Shown here: positions 11,100 through 23,629 of the stretch, piece after piece
How positions within the stretch are numbered: the first letter of the stretch is position 1
Layout of the letters: every line of letters starts with the position of its first letter
Source: Siderastrea radians
Taxonomy: Eukaryota; Cnidaria; Anthozoa; Scleractinia; Rhizangiidae
Assembly: GCA_964017195.1 (NCBI GenBank)
Contig: OZ024887.1
Location: 9,080,660-9,144,659 of the forward strand
Direction of reading: 5' to 3'
DNA length: 64,000 nucleotides
Translations under genes and position numbers: made by a program
The notes under the pieces: model-generated
The model's input: only the letters and a program-made list of their open reading frames with translations
Told to the model about the DNA's origin: nothing
Databases searched by the model: none

Positions 11100-14000
11100 C
11101 ACAGGAACCTTGCATCAAATTCCCTACTCCTCAAGCAAGGAAAATACATGTAGCCAATTGTCTGAGGTATGCCTGGAGGGGGGATGGGGGGGGGGGGGTG
11201 TTCAAGATTCGAATTGATCAGCACATAACCTTAAGTTACAAATCCCACTTGTTAGGATGACTCATTATTTCTTTGAACCTCTGTTGTAACTATTAGTGGA
11301 TTTTAATGGTGTTCTAATTGGATCTGCAACCCTTTCTAATTGGGTTAGATTGACACGAGAATAGTTTTAAAGTAGAGCCAGGAGATGGAAGATCATTTTA
11401 AAACACCAACAAAAAGTGATGTCCACATAAGAGCACCCCAGGTTGACAGCAGGTCAATATGTGTTATTCCTTTCCTTATTGTTAACTGCAAAATCCAATT
11501 CCAAAACTTCATGAAATATTTTTTCTCCTTTGTTTTTCTGAAATCCTGATCTTTCCCATTGGTTTCAATTTTTGAAATACTTTCAAACTTCACCCAGATA
11601 ACTCACTTGATTGAAGTTGTTAGGCAGAAACGTTTTCAAACCTGTACAGAAATATTATCCCCAGAACTGGTCTAACAAGCAAGGAGGACTTTATCTATCC
11701 ACTGTTAAAATGTTTTATTTCTCCATTATTTACAGTCTCACAGTCTCCTCAGTTCTAGTATTTAATGAGACTTACTGAAGCTAAAGCGTAGAAAACAATA
11801 TTGAAAGTGACAAAGCCCTGGAGATCTGCAACTGTACTTGTATAAGCAAAAATGTAACACAAGGAATGGGCACAAATAAATTCAACAAATTAAAGCCAAA
11901 ACGATTATCACTGCCTCCTGCAAAGCAACACCTGGAATATGCCAGATCAAACATTAGTTTAACCAGTCCATACAAATCTGCTCTTTTCCAATTCCCTTGC
12001 ACTTCGTTATTATATCGAGGTTGCACTGTAAATATTAAAGCTTTAATAAATAAGTAAATAAAAAATAAATAAATAAATAAATAGACAAATGAGTCATTTC
12101 ACTGAACTCACAGAGATGTAAGCCATATAGAATAAATATTTGCTATCACTAGTTTTATTTAAGGCCTGAGCTCACTCCATAAGGTTTATATTTTAAGCTT
12201 AATCACAAGCCTGGTGAGCTTATGTTCTAAAAGTCTATAATTTTAAGAAGGACGGATTTGTAACGATCATTCAGAAGGACAGATTTGTAACAATGTAACG
12301 ATAAGACAAGTCATTGCCTAAAGGCTCACGAAACAAAATTGTATGTTCATTTGAGTGTATACGTCGGTAAACAATTTCACTTGAGCAACATTGAATCAAC
12401 TAGCGGTACGGAGTTCCGCAGTCGAGTACGCTCAAATCCATTACTCCTAACTTTAAAATAACAAAAAAGAAACACTGAACGGCAAAAACAAGACCTCTAA
12501 CACTTTGCCATATTCCTAAAACTCTTACGTGCAAACCTTGTCCCTTTTTCCCTCTTTTTTTCTTGAACTGAACCTCAGCTTTTTCCGTCATTTTGTTTAT
12601 CTTCACCTTGGCCATATCTCGTACCCAGATCTTCTCACTCTTTTCGCCGTAGCCGCCATTTTGAATAAATCTCCATCCTCAACCTCGTCCCCAGGGTCTT
12701 CTCGCTTTTCAATATGGCGGCGGCTCGGGAGAAGACCCTGCATGGCACACAGCGGATCACGTGATCTCCAACGAGGATGGAGACAACCTCTTCCCCAGGG
12801 TCTTCTCGCTTTTCAAAATGGCGGCGGCTCGGGAGAAGACCCTGGCACACAGCAGATCACGTGTCTCCAACGAGGATGGAGATGTCTTCAAAATGGCGGC
12901 TACGGCAAAAAGGGTGAGAAGAACTGGGCACGAGATGCTAAGGTGAAGATAAACAAAATGGCGGAAAAAGCCGAAGTTCAGTTCAAGAAAAAATAGGAAA
13001 AACAGACACGTTTTGCATGTAAGAGTCTTAGGAATACGGCAAAGTGTTAGAGGTCTTGTTTTTGCTGTTCATTGTTCTCTTTTTGTTATTTTAAAGTTAG
13101 GAGTAATGGGTTTGAGCGTACTCTACTGCGGAACTCCGTACCGCTATTGGATTCAATGTTGTTCAAGTGCAAGGGAATGGGAAAAGAGCAGTGTTCTATG
13201 GACTGATTAAACTAAGTTTTGATCTGGCATATTCCAGGTGCTGCTTTGGAGGCAGTGGTAATCATTTTGGCTTTCTTGAATTTATTTGTGCCCATTCCTT
13301 GTGCTACAGTTTTGCTTGTACAGTTGCAGATCTCTAGGCTTTGTCGCTTTCAATATTGTTTTCTACACTTTAGTTTCAGTAAGTCTCATTAAATACTAGA
13401 ACTGAGGAGATTGTGAGACTGTAAATAATGGAGAAATAAAGCATTTTAACAGTGGATAGAAAAAGCCCTCTTTGCATGTTAGACCAGTGCTAGGGATAAT
13501 ATTCCCAGGTTTGAAAAATTTTCTGCTTAACAACTTCAATCAATTGAGTTATCTGGGTGTAGTTTGAAAGTGTTTGAAAATTCTAAATCAATGGGAAAGA
13601 GAGGATTTCAGGAAAAAAAGGAGAGAAAAGATTTCATGAAGTTTTGAAATTGGAATTTGTAGTTAGGCCTTTAAGCCCCAGTAGTGACAAACAAACATCT
13701 AATTTCTCCTTACAATACCACTACTTGTTCAAACATACAGGCCCTGAGAATAAAGGAAATGATCACCAAAAATAAAATGTCTGGATGTTTATGTGAATTC
13801 TCTCAAGTAGTACCATAAGACATTTACAGAGAATAGTGAGAAGAACATGTTTGTTGATATTGGGGCTTAAAGTTAAGAACAAGGAAAGGAATATCATAAC
13901 TGACTGCTATCAACCTGGGGTGCTCTTATGTGGATATCAGTTTTTGATGGTCTCTTAAAATGATTTCCCATCTCATGTCTGTACTTTAAAACTATTCTCA

Positions 14001-14254
14001 TGTCAATCTAAGCCAAATAAAAAGGGTTTGCAGATCCAATTAGAACACCACAAAAATCCACTAAAAGTTACAACAGAGGTTCAAAGAAATAACGAGTCAT
14101 CCTAAAAAGTGGGATTTGTAACTTAAGGTTATGTGCTGATCAATTGGAATCTTCAACATCCCCCCTCCTCTCCGGGCATACCTCAAACATTTGGCTACAT
14201 GTATTTTCCTTGCCCGAGGAGTAGGGAATTTGATGCAAAGGTCCTGTGTGTATC
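11100..14254. repeat. 3.1-kb imperfect palindrome of head-to-head family A copies
   Basis: The left arm (about 11100-12700) is the reverse complement of the right arm (about 12870-14254), centred near 12.77 kb. Matching pairs include the text at 11105-11130 with 14230-14250, 11290-11390 with 13960-14060, 12050-12540 with the region from 13005, and 12560-12680 with 12872-12995. The centre holds two copies of the CAACCTCGTCCCCAGGGTCT / 'atggcggcggctcgggagaagaccctg' unit. The arms differ by many substitutions and indels, so the structure is old rather than an assembly fold-back. No gene is supported; the 155-codon frame at 12529-12996 runs through repeat text. Confidence 0.65.
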
Positions 14255-14690
14255 CCTCAGTCAGTTGTACGATAATTCTATCAGTTGTGTATTACCCCGT
14301 CAGTTGTGCGTTACTTGGTCACTTGTGTAACCTTTCTGTCAGTTGCATGTTGCAAGTTGCAGTTGGAAGTTGTGCATCACTTGGTCAGTTGTGCATTTTT
14401 CTGCCAGTTCTGTGTCATTCAGTGGGTTGCATGATAACGCTGTCAGTTATGTATTACTCGGTCAGTTGTGTACTTCGATTCCCCATCAGTTGTGCATTAC
14501 TCGGTCAGTTGTGTACTTCTCTGTCAGTTGTGCATTACTCGATCAGTTGTGTATTAACCCGGTCAGTTGTCTCAGACTCGGTCAGTTGTGTTACACTCAG
14601 TCAGTTGGATGATAATTCCGTCAGTTGTTTATTGCTCCGTCAGTTGTGTATTATTCCATCACTTGTGTATTACTCCCTCAGGTGAGTTCA
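14255..14690 (+). repeat. Minisatellite with ~20-22 bp unit (CAGTTGTGTATTACTC)
   Basis: About 18 diverged tandem units of the type CGGTCAGTTGTGTATTACTC occur, with unit length drifting between 19 and 25. It sits exactly at the outer edge of the right palindrome arm and before another family A segment, so it probably expanded from the element's subterminal sequence. The open frames across it (14191-14685) are by-products of the repeat. Confidence 0.75.
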
Positions 14691-15018
14691 TTTCTCTCTT
14701 TCCCATTTCTATTTTTGAAGCACTTTCAAACTTCACCCAACTGCAGGTTACTCAATTGATTGAAGGTGTTAAGCAGAAAATTTTTTCAAACCTGGGAATA
14801 TTATCCTCAGAACTGTTAAACTGCTTTATTTTTCCATTGTTTACAGTCTCACAATCGCCTCAGTTCTAGTGTTTAATGTGACTCACTGAAGCTAAAGTGT
14901 AGAAAACAATATTGAAAGTGACAAAGCCCTGGAGATCTACAACTGTACAAGCAAAACTGTAGCGCAAAGAATGGGCACAGATAAATTCAACAAAGTCAAA
15001 ATGATTATCACTGCCTCC
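14691..15018 (+). repeat. Family A segment, 5' half of a split copy
   Basis: Direct-orientation homologue of 11530-11910, ending at 'atcactgcctcc'. Its continuation, beginning 'ctgcaaagcagcacctg', is found at 19704-20396, so this copy is split by a 4.7-kb insertion. Confidence 0.65.
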
Positions 15019-15311
15019 AAAGCGAGTAAATCCATTTACCGCGTCACAACCGAGCCCGAGTCAAATCCGAGTCTGAGTCAGCAGACCAAGTCACTGGTCA
15101 GCGGTATAGCTTCCCAACGTCGAACAAAGTTGGCGAGTCGATGGCGAGTGGTAAGCTAAGTGCTTTTATTGAAATCTTGTTCTTTAATTTATGAACGTGG
15201 TATAAAATAAGTTTAAAAAAGGCTGAAGAACTTTTCTTTGCATTTATTTTGTGTTGTCAACATCAATTGACAGCAGAACTGACGGTCTTTTATTTTTATT
15301 TCTGGACAGAT

Positions 15312-16033
15312 TTCAAGGACAGAGACGTGATCAAATCTCCAGGTAAAGTCACGGAAAGACAGGATAGTTTTTGTATTCTTTTTCCTGTTGTAACCAGCAA
15401 AATAATGTTTGTCCTTGATCCTTGTACTGTCTTTTATCAGACTCCTGATTTAACAGCTCAAATTCAGTGCTAGACGTGATAGATTTGATCTCAGGGCTCC
15501 CCGGGGATTTGACTGTCAACAGGATTGACACGTTGTTAATGACATTGGCTCTACGTTTTTTTATTTTAAAAGTAGTCGAGACAAATGCAGAACGAGCACA
15601 TGATTTTCCTTTTTCCCTCTCCTTCCCCCGAAACAAGTTTGAAGAGAAGGTCTGACGATATCATCAGACTTCTTGTGTCGGGCAGAGGGGGTACGCGGTA
15701 GAATTGTTCCGTAACGAATTTTCATTCATTAGAAGAATCTTAACAGTTCTGTCCAAGATGTATGCATTAATATGAGGGCACTGGTTTATGAGCTCATCCA
15801 ACGTTGTGTCACTCTCTTGGAGTGCATGATGTTGAACTCAAATAATTTTTGTTTCTAGTGACGGTAGTGATGAAGATTTATTGGAGTCAATTTTCACGGT
15901 TACAACAAAATGTGCCAAAAGATGCCCCACCGGCAAGCAGCGAGCCATTGCACGCATACTGTATAAACTCTATTCTTTCAATTTTGGGGTATCTCACAAT
16001 ACATGTGCTAGTATCTCCGAAGACGATAAATAA
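15312..16033 (+). CDS. Possible two-exon gene tail inside the 4.7-kb insertion
   Basis: A 33-base exon at 15312-15344 is bounded by CTGGACAG and GTAAAG. A second exon at 15859-16033, after TTTCTAG, opens SDGSDEDLLESIFTVTTK and continues KCAKRCPTGKQRAIARILYK, ending ISEDDK and TAA. The two are in compatible phase. A possible AATAAA-type signal follows near 16068. The acidic start and Cys/Lys-rich middle look like protein, but I recognise no family, and the same exons are also open in another frame. It may be a transposase remnant, a captured gene tail or chance. Confidence 0.25.
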
Positions 16034-17422
16034 ATGAATAACTAACAAATTTATGTATCTTGAATGAAATAAATTGAGAAAATATTTGCAGAATATTTAA
16101 GTTGTAATCTGAAAATTGTGTAGTTTGTTGACAGCGGTACACAGTAAAATGGTATCTTTATGGGTCAAAAGCCCATTTAATTATAGAAAGAATAATTTAG
16201 TCTTTCTATCTGGGCCAAAGAACATGTTCGCATACCGGATTCTGCTTCCATTTTTTGTTTTCCTTCCACCATTGGCAGCCACAGTCCATGCAGGATGTAT
16301 GATTTAAATTTCATTTATCAATAACTTTAATAGTTGCTGAAATTATTTATTTTGATATTAGATAGATGATGTTAAGAATTCATTTTGTTTCGTTTTATTG
16401 CTGAAATATATAAATTTTAATTTTAATTTCTTAGCAGACAAGGGTACAAAGAGGCCATATACAGTGCACAGAGAAAGAGAAAGGAGAAAAGGAGAAAGGG
16501 AAAAGAAAGAGAATAAATGGCTGTACATTTGTAAAAATAATACTATGAAGAAAATAAAACTTGTTTTTCATCATTTTCATTAATTATCTAATAAGCTTGT
16601 AAAATAACATGCATTGTACCACGACCTACACTGACCAACTAAAAATAAAATGTTACAGCAATCATTGACCGTTCTACAATCAATCTCCACATTGAGATAT
16701 GGAAAGTTTCTCCATTTTCAGGGTTATGACAAGTAGGTGGGATCAAGGATAATAGAGGTGTAATAGACTCTTCTTCTATTTGGAACCCCAGTAGAACAAA
16801 AAGCTTTGTTTTGCCCGGCTAAGCTCGTGCTCTACTCTGGCAAGGCAAACTGAATCTTTTGTTTTTACTCAAATTCATTGGTTCCAAGGGAGAGGCCATG
16901 GGATCAGAATTAGCACTATAATATTCTACCTTGGGTATTGTTCTTCATGATATGGTAATAAGGTATGGGGAATCGCTCTGGCCTGGGACAAGGCTAACAC
17001 CAGGCAAAAGTAGAAGCGGACAGGATCAAGTCCGACTTACTCGTCCAGTGGGAGGGTGGGTCGCCAACCTCTTCACTTTCGCGGCCTGGGAGAGTGATGC
17101 GGTGGAACACGGTTATATTCTTTTACTGTAAATTGTAAATTGTAATCGTAAATTTATGATTATATTGGTCAGCGCGCTTAGCTGTTCTCGATACTGCCTT
17201 ATGACAGACCAGCTATTCCACAGGCGTGCCACTCCAACAACTGAAACAAATATTGCAAATGAAACATAACATGTTTTAAGAATCCCAACTGGCGGGAGGC
17301 AAACCAGTTGGCTCCAAGCGCAGCCGAAGGATTTATAGCTCGGGGCTGCCTTGAGACAAATCCAGTCTCATTTGCATAATCCCCAGGGTATAACTACCAA
17401 CGCAAACTGAGATTGCATAGTT
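16034..17422. other. Insertion interior without recognised gene
   Basis: AT-rich sequence, with a more GC-rich patch at 16975-17110 (around 'ctcttcactttcgcggcctgggag') that looks like the end of another dispersed repeat, and a further patch at 17290-17400. No supported exon. Confidence 0.35.
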
Positions 17423-18840
17423 AACCGGCCGTCGCTGTTTATAAAATGGGCACGGTCTTGTGGTGATGGTCAGTTGGCTTAACATACGAACAAAGTGCTG
17501 TAAAGCTTGTGGTACGGGTACTCAAGAGCGGTACTGTCTTATATAAGACGCATGCGCATATTAGTCTGCTGAATGTTACCTTCGTGTGTTCTTGCCTTTT
17601 AATTTACAGTATTTAAGATATTTAAGATATGAACGGCGAAGGGTTGTTAAGTTTGGGGTTTTTGTCTTTGTCTTGAATAACGCATGCACAATCGAGTAAA
17701 GCAGCTAATAGGATTGAATGCGAAATTGGCTGTGTTGTCTGATCTAGTTAGTGGTTATGGTGAAAAGTTTTTTAGCGCAGGACTTTTTTTATTGGGATTG
17801 ACATTTTGAGGGATGTAAAAATGTGGGAGTCAGAAGGATTTGTGAATGTCAGGAGCATATCACGCTTCTGTGAATGTGATTTGCTTTGAAAGTTGCGTTT
17901 TGTATAGGAGCGGTGTAATATTGTGCTGCGTGAGAGGCGGTTTCCTTTGGCGTTTTATGGGGGGGGGGGTGGTTTGCGAAGTGGATTGTAAGGTTTCTGA
18001 TTGGCTAACTTGTATTTCGCAGCGGACAAAAAGGACAGTTGCGTTTTGCCGGCGTGGGCTAGGAAGAGAAGGAATTGGTACTAGTATGATGATGCAATAT
18101 TAGTGGATTGCACCATCAGTACATGATAGTTCTTGTGAACGGAGAGAGATGAGTGTTTATTTGAGGAGAGAAATTGATACCAAGGAATCGTCATTAATAA
18201 GGAGATCAATTAATAAGGTAGGAGTCTTTTTGCATTGAAAGAACGAAAATATTTGAATATTATCGACGGATTTGTGTGGTTTGCGTGTGGTGTTCGCTAA
18301 AGGCTACGAGCAGTCTCTCTTTCAGAGATAGTGAAGGAAAAGAAAAACAAGCGAGTGAGCGCGAAATCGATTGCGGCTCGACAGGCGCGTTAGCTTTCAA
18401 AGACGTGGGCGACTTTCGTCCCTGCTCGCTTGTTTACTTTTGCAACGGGATTCCCGGGTTAGCAAACCGGATTTTGAACATCACGTCATGAGATTTGCCT
18501 TGACGTACCCCATACTCTGACGATCTGCTCGAGCTCGTGTTTATCAAGCGTTATATTTTGATTCTACTGCTATGTTCACTGTTTGCATTTAAGGTCTAGG
18601 CACAACAGTAAATACTTCGTCGTCCCTGTGTGAGCATTCTCAGTTGTGGACGAATTTATATCGACATTCAACGTTTGAGTGAATTTGCGTTTTTCAGCAC
18701 AAATAAAAGCGATAAGAAAGATAAGCTGAGTCATCAGAGTTTAAACATAACGTCATCCAGTAACGCTATAGTCAAAATATTGTGTCACACAATCACACTT
18801 TTCGTCACGCCCGTTCATATAAATAGAGGAGCGCGCTAAC
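17423..18840 (-). mobile_element. Family B repeat, copy B2 (inverted)
   Basis: Reverse complement of B1, running from the 'ttaaccggccgtcgc' end at 17423 to 'gtcacgcccgttcatat' near 18820. Half of the terminal palindrome is missing: the text passes directly from 'ccgtcgc' to 'tgtttataaaatgg'. Its non-coding internal text contains a poly-G run near 17961. It lies inside the 4.7-kb insertion. Confidence 0.6.
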
Positions 18841-19650
18841 ATTTGTGAAAACTAGGGGTGGGGAGGGTCAGACTGGCCGGTTAAAATGCCCAGTGGGCTT
18901 TCTTGTTTCTCGAGAATCAGGCTGTACCATTTTAGAGGGATCAGGGGTCAAAATTTGTCACACACACACACACCTGAGATAAAAAATATATATCAAAATT
19001 ATACCTTGAGTTGTAGTATGTTTGACAGACAAATCAAACACAACATACATAGACCATTTAGCCCAGGTGAAAAGATCAGTTACAAGAAGATTAAAAAAGT
19101 CTAATTTCCTTGGCAGTACGAGGAGGACAGAAGGCAATTGATGTGATTTTCAAACTTGGTATTTTAAAAATAACAGCTCGTGTGACAGCGATTTAAAACT
19201 TGTGATTGCGCGAACTAGAAACCCGTCATGTGGGACACTGCGAAATCAAAACGACATTCTAATTTATAACCTGTTGGATACTGCAAAAAAGCTAAATCAT
19301 ACCTGCCAGGAATTGGTGAGAAAGGCATTAAAAAGAATCTGCTTTCGTGCAAAAATCGCCCGGCCGGTAGGAATCCCTGCAAACCAGGTGTAAATCAGCT
19401 GGTATTGAGGCCTCACATTCTTGGACGATCGATGGCTTTTCACACTTCAGCTGTCTAAAAACAATTTTAGCAACATATCTTTGCATTACCGCCGTATTCC
19501 CACTTGTAAGGCCTCCTAATCCTCAGACAGATCTGACAGACAAACATGTATCCAAAATGGCGATCAGCAAGATGGTTGTATGGTTCCCAGTGTCGCTCCC
19601 AGTATTTTCTTCATTTACAAACCGCTGACCGATGGCTCGGTCAAATTTGA
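18841..19650. other. Insertion interior, right part
   Basis: No supported gene. A short CA run lies at 18960-18973. Several open frames of 60-70 codons lack conserved features. Confidence 0.4.
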
Positions 19651-19703
19651 CTCGGACTCGGATTTCACTCGGACTTGGACTTGACTCGGTCAACCGATGA
19701 ACT

Positions 19704-20396
19704 CCCTGCAAAGCAGCACCTGCAATATGCCAGATCAAAAATTAATGAGTCATTTCCACTGAACTCACAGAGATGTAAGCCATGTAGAATAAATATTTTG
19801 TAGTGCTAGTTTTATTTAAGGCCTAAGCTCACTCCATAAAAATTATATTTTAAGCTTAAGCTGAGCCTGATGTATTTTAAAAGTCTAAAGCTAAAGCATA
19901 TATTTTTAAGAAGGACGGATTTATAACAATATTTAAGAAGGACGGATTTGTAGCAATGTAACGATAAGACAATTTATTGCCTAAAGCCTCATGAATCAAA
20001 AATATAATATGTTCATTTGAGCAACATTGAATCAACTAGCGGTACGGAGTTCGGCAATCGAGTACGCTCAAACCCATTATTCTTAACTTTAAAGTAGCAA
20101 AAAAGACACAATGAACAGCAAAAACAAGACCTCTAACACTTTGCCGTATTCCTAAGATTCTTACATGCAAAACGTGTCTGTTTTTCCTATTTTTTCTTGA
20201 ACTGAACTTCAGCTTTTTCCGCCATTTTGTTTATCTTCACCTTAGCATCTCGTACCCAGTTCTTCTCACCCTTTTCGCCGTAGCCGCTATTTTGAATACA
20301 TCTCCATCCTCGTTGGAGACACGTGATCTGCTGTGTGCCAGGGTCTTCTCCCGAGCGGCCGCCATTTTGAAAAGCGAGAAGACCCTGGGGACGAGG
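19704..20396 (+). repeat. Family A, 3' half of the split copy
   Basis: Continues 14691-15018 across the insertion. It matches 11915-12740 through 'ggtacggagttcggcaatcgag', 'cgccattttgtttatcttc' and 'cgtagccgc', ending with the complement of the family start ('ccctggggacgaggttgg') at about 20396. Confidence 0.65.
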
Positions 20397-20927
20397 TTGG
20401 TACGCATTCTCTTTTCCCTTTCCTGTGTCACGTTATTCAGTATCTTGGGCGTTACCTTGACAAGTTTCGATTTGTGATTTTTAGCCAATGACGTCACGTT
20501 AGTGACGTCACATGGCTACTGCTGTAACCTAAAAAATCGACGATGTCCGCGACGTCCGCGATGTCCGCCATGTCTGTCTTTGTTTGTGAGGCCGGGGCGG
20601 GGGGTATTCTGGGAGATGTTGGGAGGTGTTGTGCCACCGGGACACTGAAACCGGGCCCTTGCCTCAACAGCGGCACATACCCATACAGCTAATATTATGG
20701 GAGTAAGACCCCCGGGCTTTGAAGTGTTTTGCATTCGCAAATGTGGATCTACTTCGAATGCCTGTTTTGTGTAAGTGAGGTCGGGCAGGATTTTATTCGC
20801 GTTATAGTCCTGTGTTTACTTAGCTGAAGTACAAACTTCCACAGCAGCAAACACAAGACAGACTTGCCAATTTGAGATGTTGTATGAACAGAACGTGGAA
20901 ATTAACGTTACTTCGATCCCTAATTAA
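20397..20927. other. Spacer between two Mutator-like elements
   Basis: Contains 'gacgtcac'-type words at 20490-20510 and a short reiteration of 'gatgtccgc' near 20542-20570. No convincing exon on either strand. Confidence 0.35.
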
Positions 20928-20936
20928 CAGTGAAAG

Positions 20937-22191
20937 CAACCTCGTTCCCAGGGTCCTCTCTCTTCCTCCCTCGAGAAAGTACCCTGGTTTCGGCTGGTCA
21001 CGTGTCTCCCTTAAGCAAACAGCTCCCCACCAGGGTGGACTCGCTTTTCTTCAAGAAGCGAAGGGAAAAGCGAATGCAAATCTTTTCAAACAGGCACGAA
21101 GACAGAGGAATGGAAGTCATCAGCTCACTTTTTTTTCAAAGACAGAGATGCTGAAAAAATCTACAGACTACTATCTGCGGCGTTTCAGAAGCACAAATAA
21201 TGCAGATTTCCCATCAACAAAATATTTTACGGTAGGCTTGATCTGTTTTGAATTTGCCGAAGGCGTTTGATAAGAAGCTGCTCGTATTGCCCGAACAAAA
21301 TGTCACACACTCATTTGTTTGCTATGTATTTCATTTATTGGCCTAATAATGCAAGTAAATTCCGATAATAAAAGCCCACGCTGCACTTGTGTATTTTTAT
21401 CTGCAAGCTTCAATGTAATGGTATAATCCTGCAGACCAGAGTACAACCTTCTTGTCAACAAAGCTCTTAATTATAATTATAAATGTTATTTAGTTTAGCA
21501 CATTTTTCATTTTGTCATGTCACTCTTTTGTGGAGAAAAAAGTTACTAGGTTTTTTTCGGTCAACCGGCGGTGTGAGAGCAATTTCGCTTACTCGACAGG
21601 AATAAAACAAATTACCTTCAAGTTCTTACAAGAACGGTGGTTTCAGTCGGTTGGCGCGGCGTATTTAACCTGATTTTACCATCGCGCCGTTTGTCTGTCT
21701 TGTGTACGGTTGCCGAAAATTCTGCTGCTCCTTGGAGATGCCAAAAATAAATTAGTCCTTCCTAATCCATTTCATTTCGAGCTCCGTAAAGCATAAAGCC
21801 GACGGCTCTCCTTGTTGTAAATTTGTTATGTTGTGACTCGTGCCGGCTTCCGTTGACTTTGGCGATGGTTAGCGATAGTGTTTTGAAATTCAGAGACTTG
21901 TAAACGTGTTTTTCTGAGTCGAAAATAACATGGACCACTTCGATGTCGAACGATCGTATGTAATGAAGAAATACTTGTCTATAGAAGGAGTTCTTATCAC
22001 CACACATATTTCTGAAAAAGCTTACATCACCTCCGGTACTTTCCACCCTAGTGACAATCTTACACTTTGCTACCCCTCCCCTGTAGCATAGCACATTCTT
22101 GTTAGCACCCAGATTTTGGGTGCCACGTGACCAGCCGAAACCAGGGTACTTTCTCGAGGGAGGAAGAGAGAGGACCCTGGGAACGAGGTTG
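20937..22191. mobile_element. Mutator-like (MULE) non-autonomous element with 68-bp TIRs
   Basis: The first 68 bases (beginning CAACCTCGTTCCCAGGGTCC, ending GGCTGGTCACGTG) are repeated exactly as the reverse complement at 22124-22191. The element is flanked on both sides by the 9-bp direct repeat CAGTGAAAG (20928-20936 and 22192-22200). Long terminal inverted repeats with a 9-bp target duplication are characteristic of Mutator-like transposons. At 1255 bp it lacks a transposase. A 110-codon minus-strand frame (21762-22094) is of unknown meaning. The perfect TIRs imply a recent insertion. Confidence 0.88.
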
Positions 22192-22200
22192 CAGTGAAAG

Positions 22201-23629
22201 AAACTAGTTGAAGAAACAATATTTAAAGCCCAAGTTTATAACGATAGTGAAAAGACTAGAGTAAAAAAACAAAAGTTTTCGGGGTTATCTCTCGGTAACA
22301 GCGAATCTAAAATTTGCAGTGTCATTTTTGCGTGCGTGTTATAAAACATGAAACCATTTCAAACTAAATCGGAAATTGCACGGCTTGTTGCTTGCTATTC
22401 TTAAAACTTGAATGAAACTAGTATTAAAATCCAAGTCACAGTGGTGATCAAGGAATTAGAGGTTGGATGTAGTAAAACCTTTACAAGATACTAAACGTTA
22501 TTTCGGGTTATTCATGGCTCAAAGTGCAAAGCGTATGTTGAGCAAATTTGCATAGTTGACAGCTGTAATTTGAGCCTTAGGAATGTAACGCAACACTTAA
22601 AACATCTCGAACCGACCGAAACAGTACCGAAAGATTAACAACAACGGATATGTGACAAAGCATTCTAACAGAGACCTGTTGGATCTACTGGAAAGCGAGC
22701 AGGTTTGTAAAAGCGAGCTGAATTTGAACATTTTCGTACTGTTCCAAGGCAAAGCAAACGAAATTTATTCGGCTGTAGGTTGAGATCCAAAATAAACACG
22801 TGAGCTAAAAATAACTTTGTACCGGGGGAAATTTAAAAATGTAAACATACTTTGGTCGATTTGGGAAGCAAAAAGACGAAAATTATTATAGCCGACTTGA
22901 TTACAAAGCAAGCAACTTCAATCTACAGGGGAAATAAATATAGTTGCAAAACTATTTCAGTCGCGTTTATAGACGCTAGTTCGAACCGATTTCGAACGAA
23001 AATTGTGTGGATATAAGAAACGCACATTTGATGGCAGACTCCTGTTTTGAAAATACAGTGTACTAAGAACGTAAGTGGTTGACTGAAACGTCTGAAACCT
23101 TACAAATTAAACAAGGTAAAGCCAGTCGAGTGTCACGCAAATCACGCAGAGCGTCAAAACGGCACCCTTTAGAAAGTTGGCCGTTTATTAGCACTCAAAA
23201 GTATTGGATATTCGCCGGTAGAAGTACGAAATTAAAAGGTTCAACTGCAACTTGCATTTTATTTCTAAGTAAAATTGTTAACTTTCCACTTATCTTTGCC
23301 TAAATTATGTATGCAATATTTTTCGACGGTGAGTTTGAGTTTAAGTTTACTTGTTTTTGACTGTGTTTTTTGAAGAACCGTGAAACAAAGAGCTTTCTTC
23401 GGTTTCTTTACTCCGCGTAGTCCGCGCTGCTCGATCATTACCAGGTTTTATAGTGGATAACCACAAGATCTTTTTGGTGGGGGGGGGGGGGAGCTGAGGG
23501 GTTAGGGTGGGACTTACTGGAGGTGTAAAGACCCATAAGTTGTCAGGATAAGTTTCACCATATTGTGAAGAAAAAAGCGTCATTGGCTCTGCGCGCATTG
23601 CATGCCTATGTTTTTACGCATTTACAAAA
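22201..23629. other. Stretch without recognised gene
   Basis: AT-rich sequence with a poly-G tract at about 23479-23491. Open frames are short, and none shows splice-bounded protein-like sequence. Confidence 0.45.

Larger units (their letters stand above)
15019..19703. mobile_element. 4.7-kb insertion splitting a family A copy
   Basis: The flanking family A halves rejoin to match the unbroken copy at 11530-12540, which shows that this block is a later insertion. Its ends carry diverged inverted similarity: 'ccgagtcaaatccgagtctgag' text at 15056-15080 on the left against the complement of 'gactcggactcggatttcactcgg' text at 19650-19685 on the right, followed inward on both sides by 'ggtcagcggt'. 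It contains a possible small gene (15312-16033) and family B copy B2. The element class is unknown. Confidence 0.5.

Noticed and set aside
12529..12996. 155-codon frame in the palindrome centre
   Set aside because: Runs through inverted family A units that are non-coding elsewhere; the encoded text is not conserved among copies.
14191..14685. 164-codon frame rich in Val, Ser, Cys
   Set aside because: Translation of the CAGTTGTGTATTACTC minisatellite; its periodic residues follow the DNA unit.
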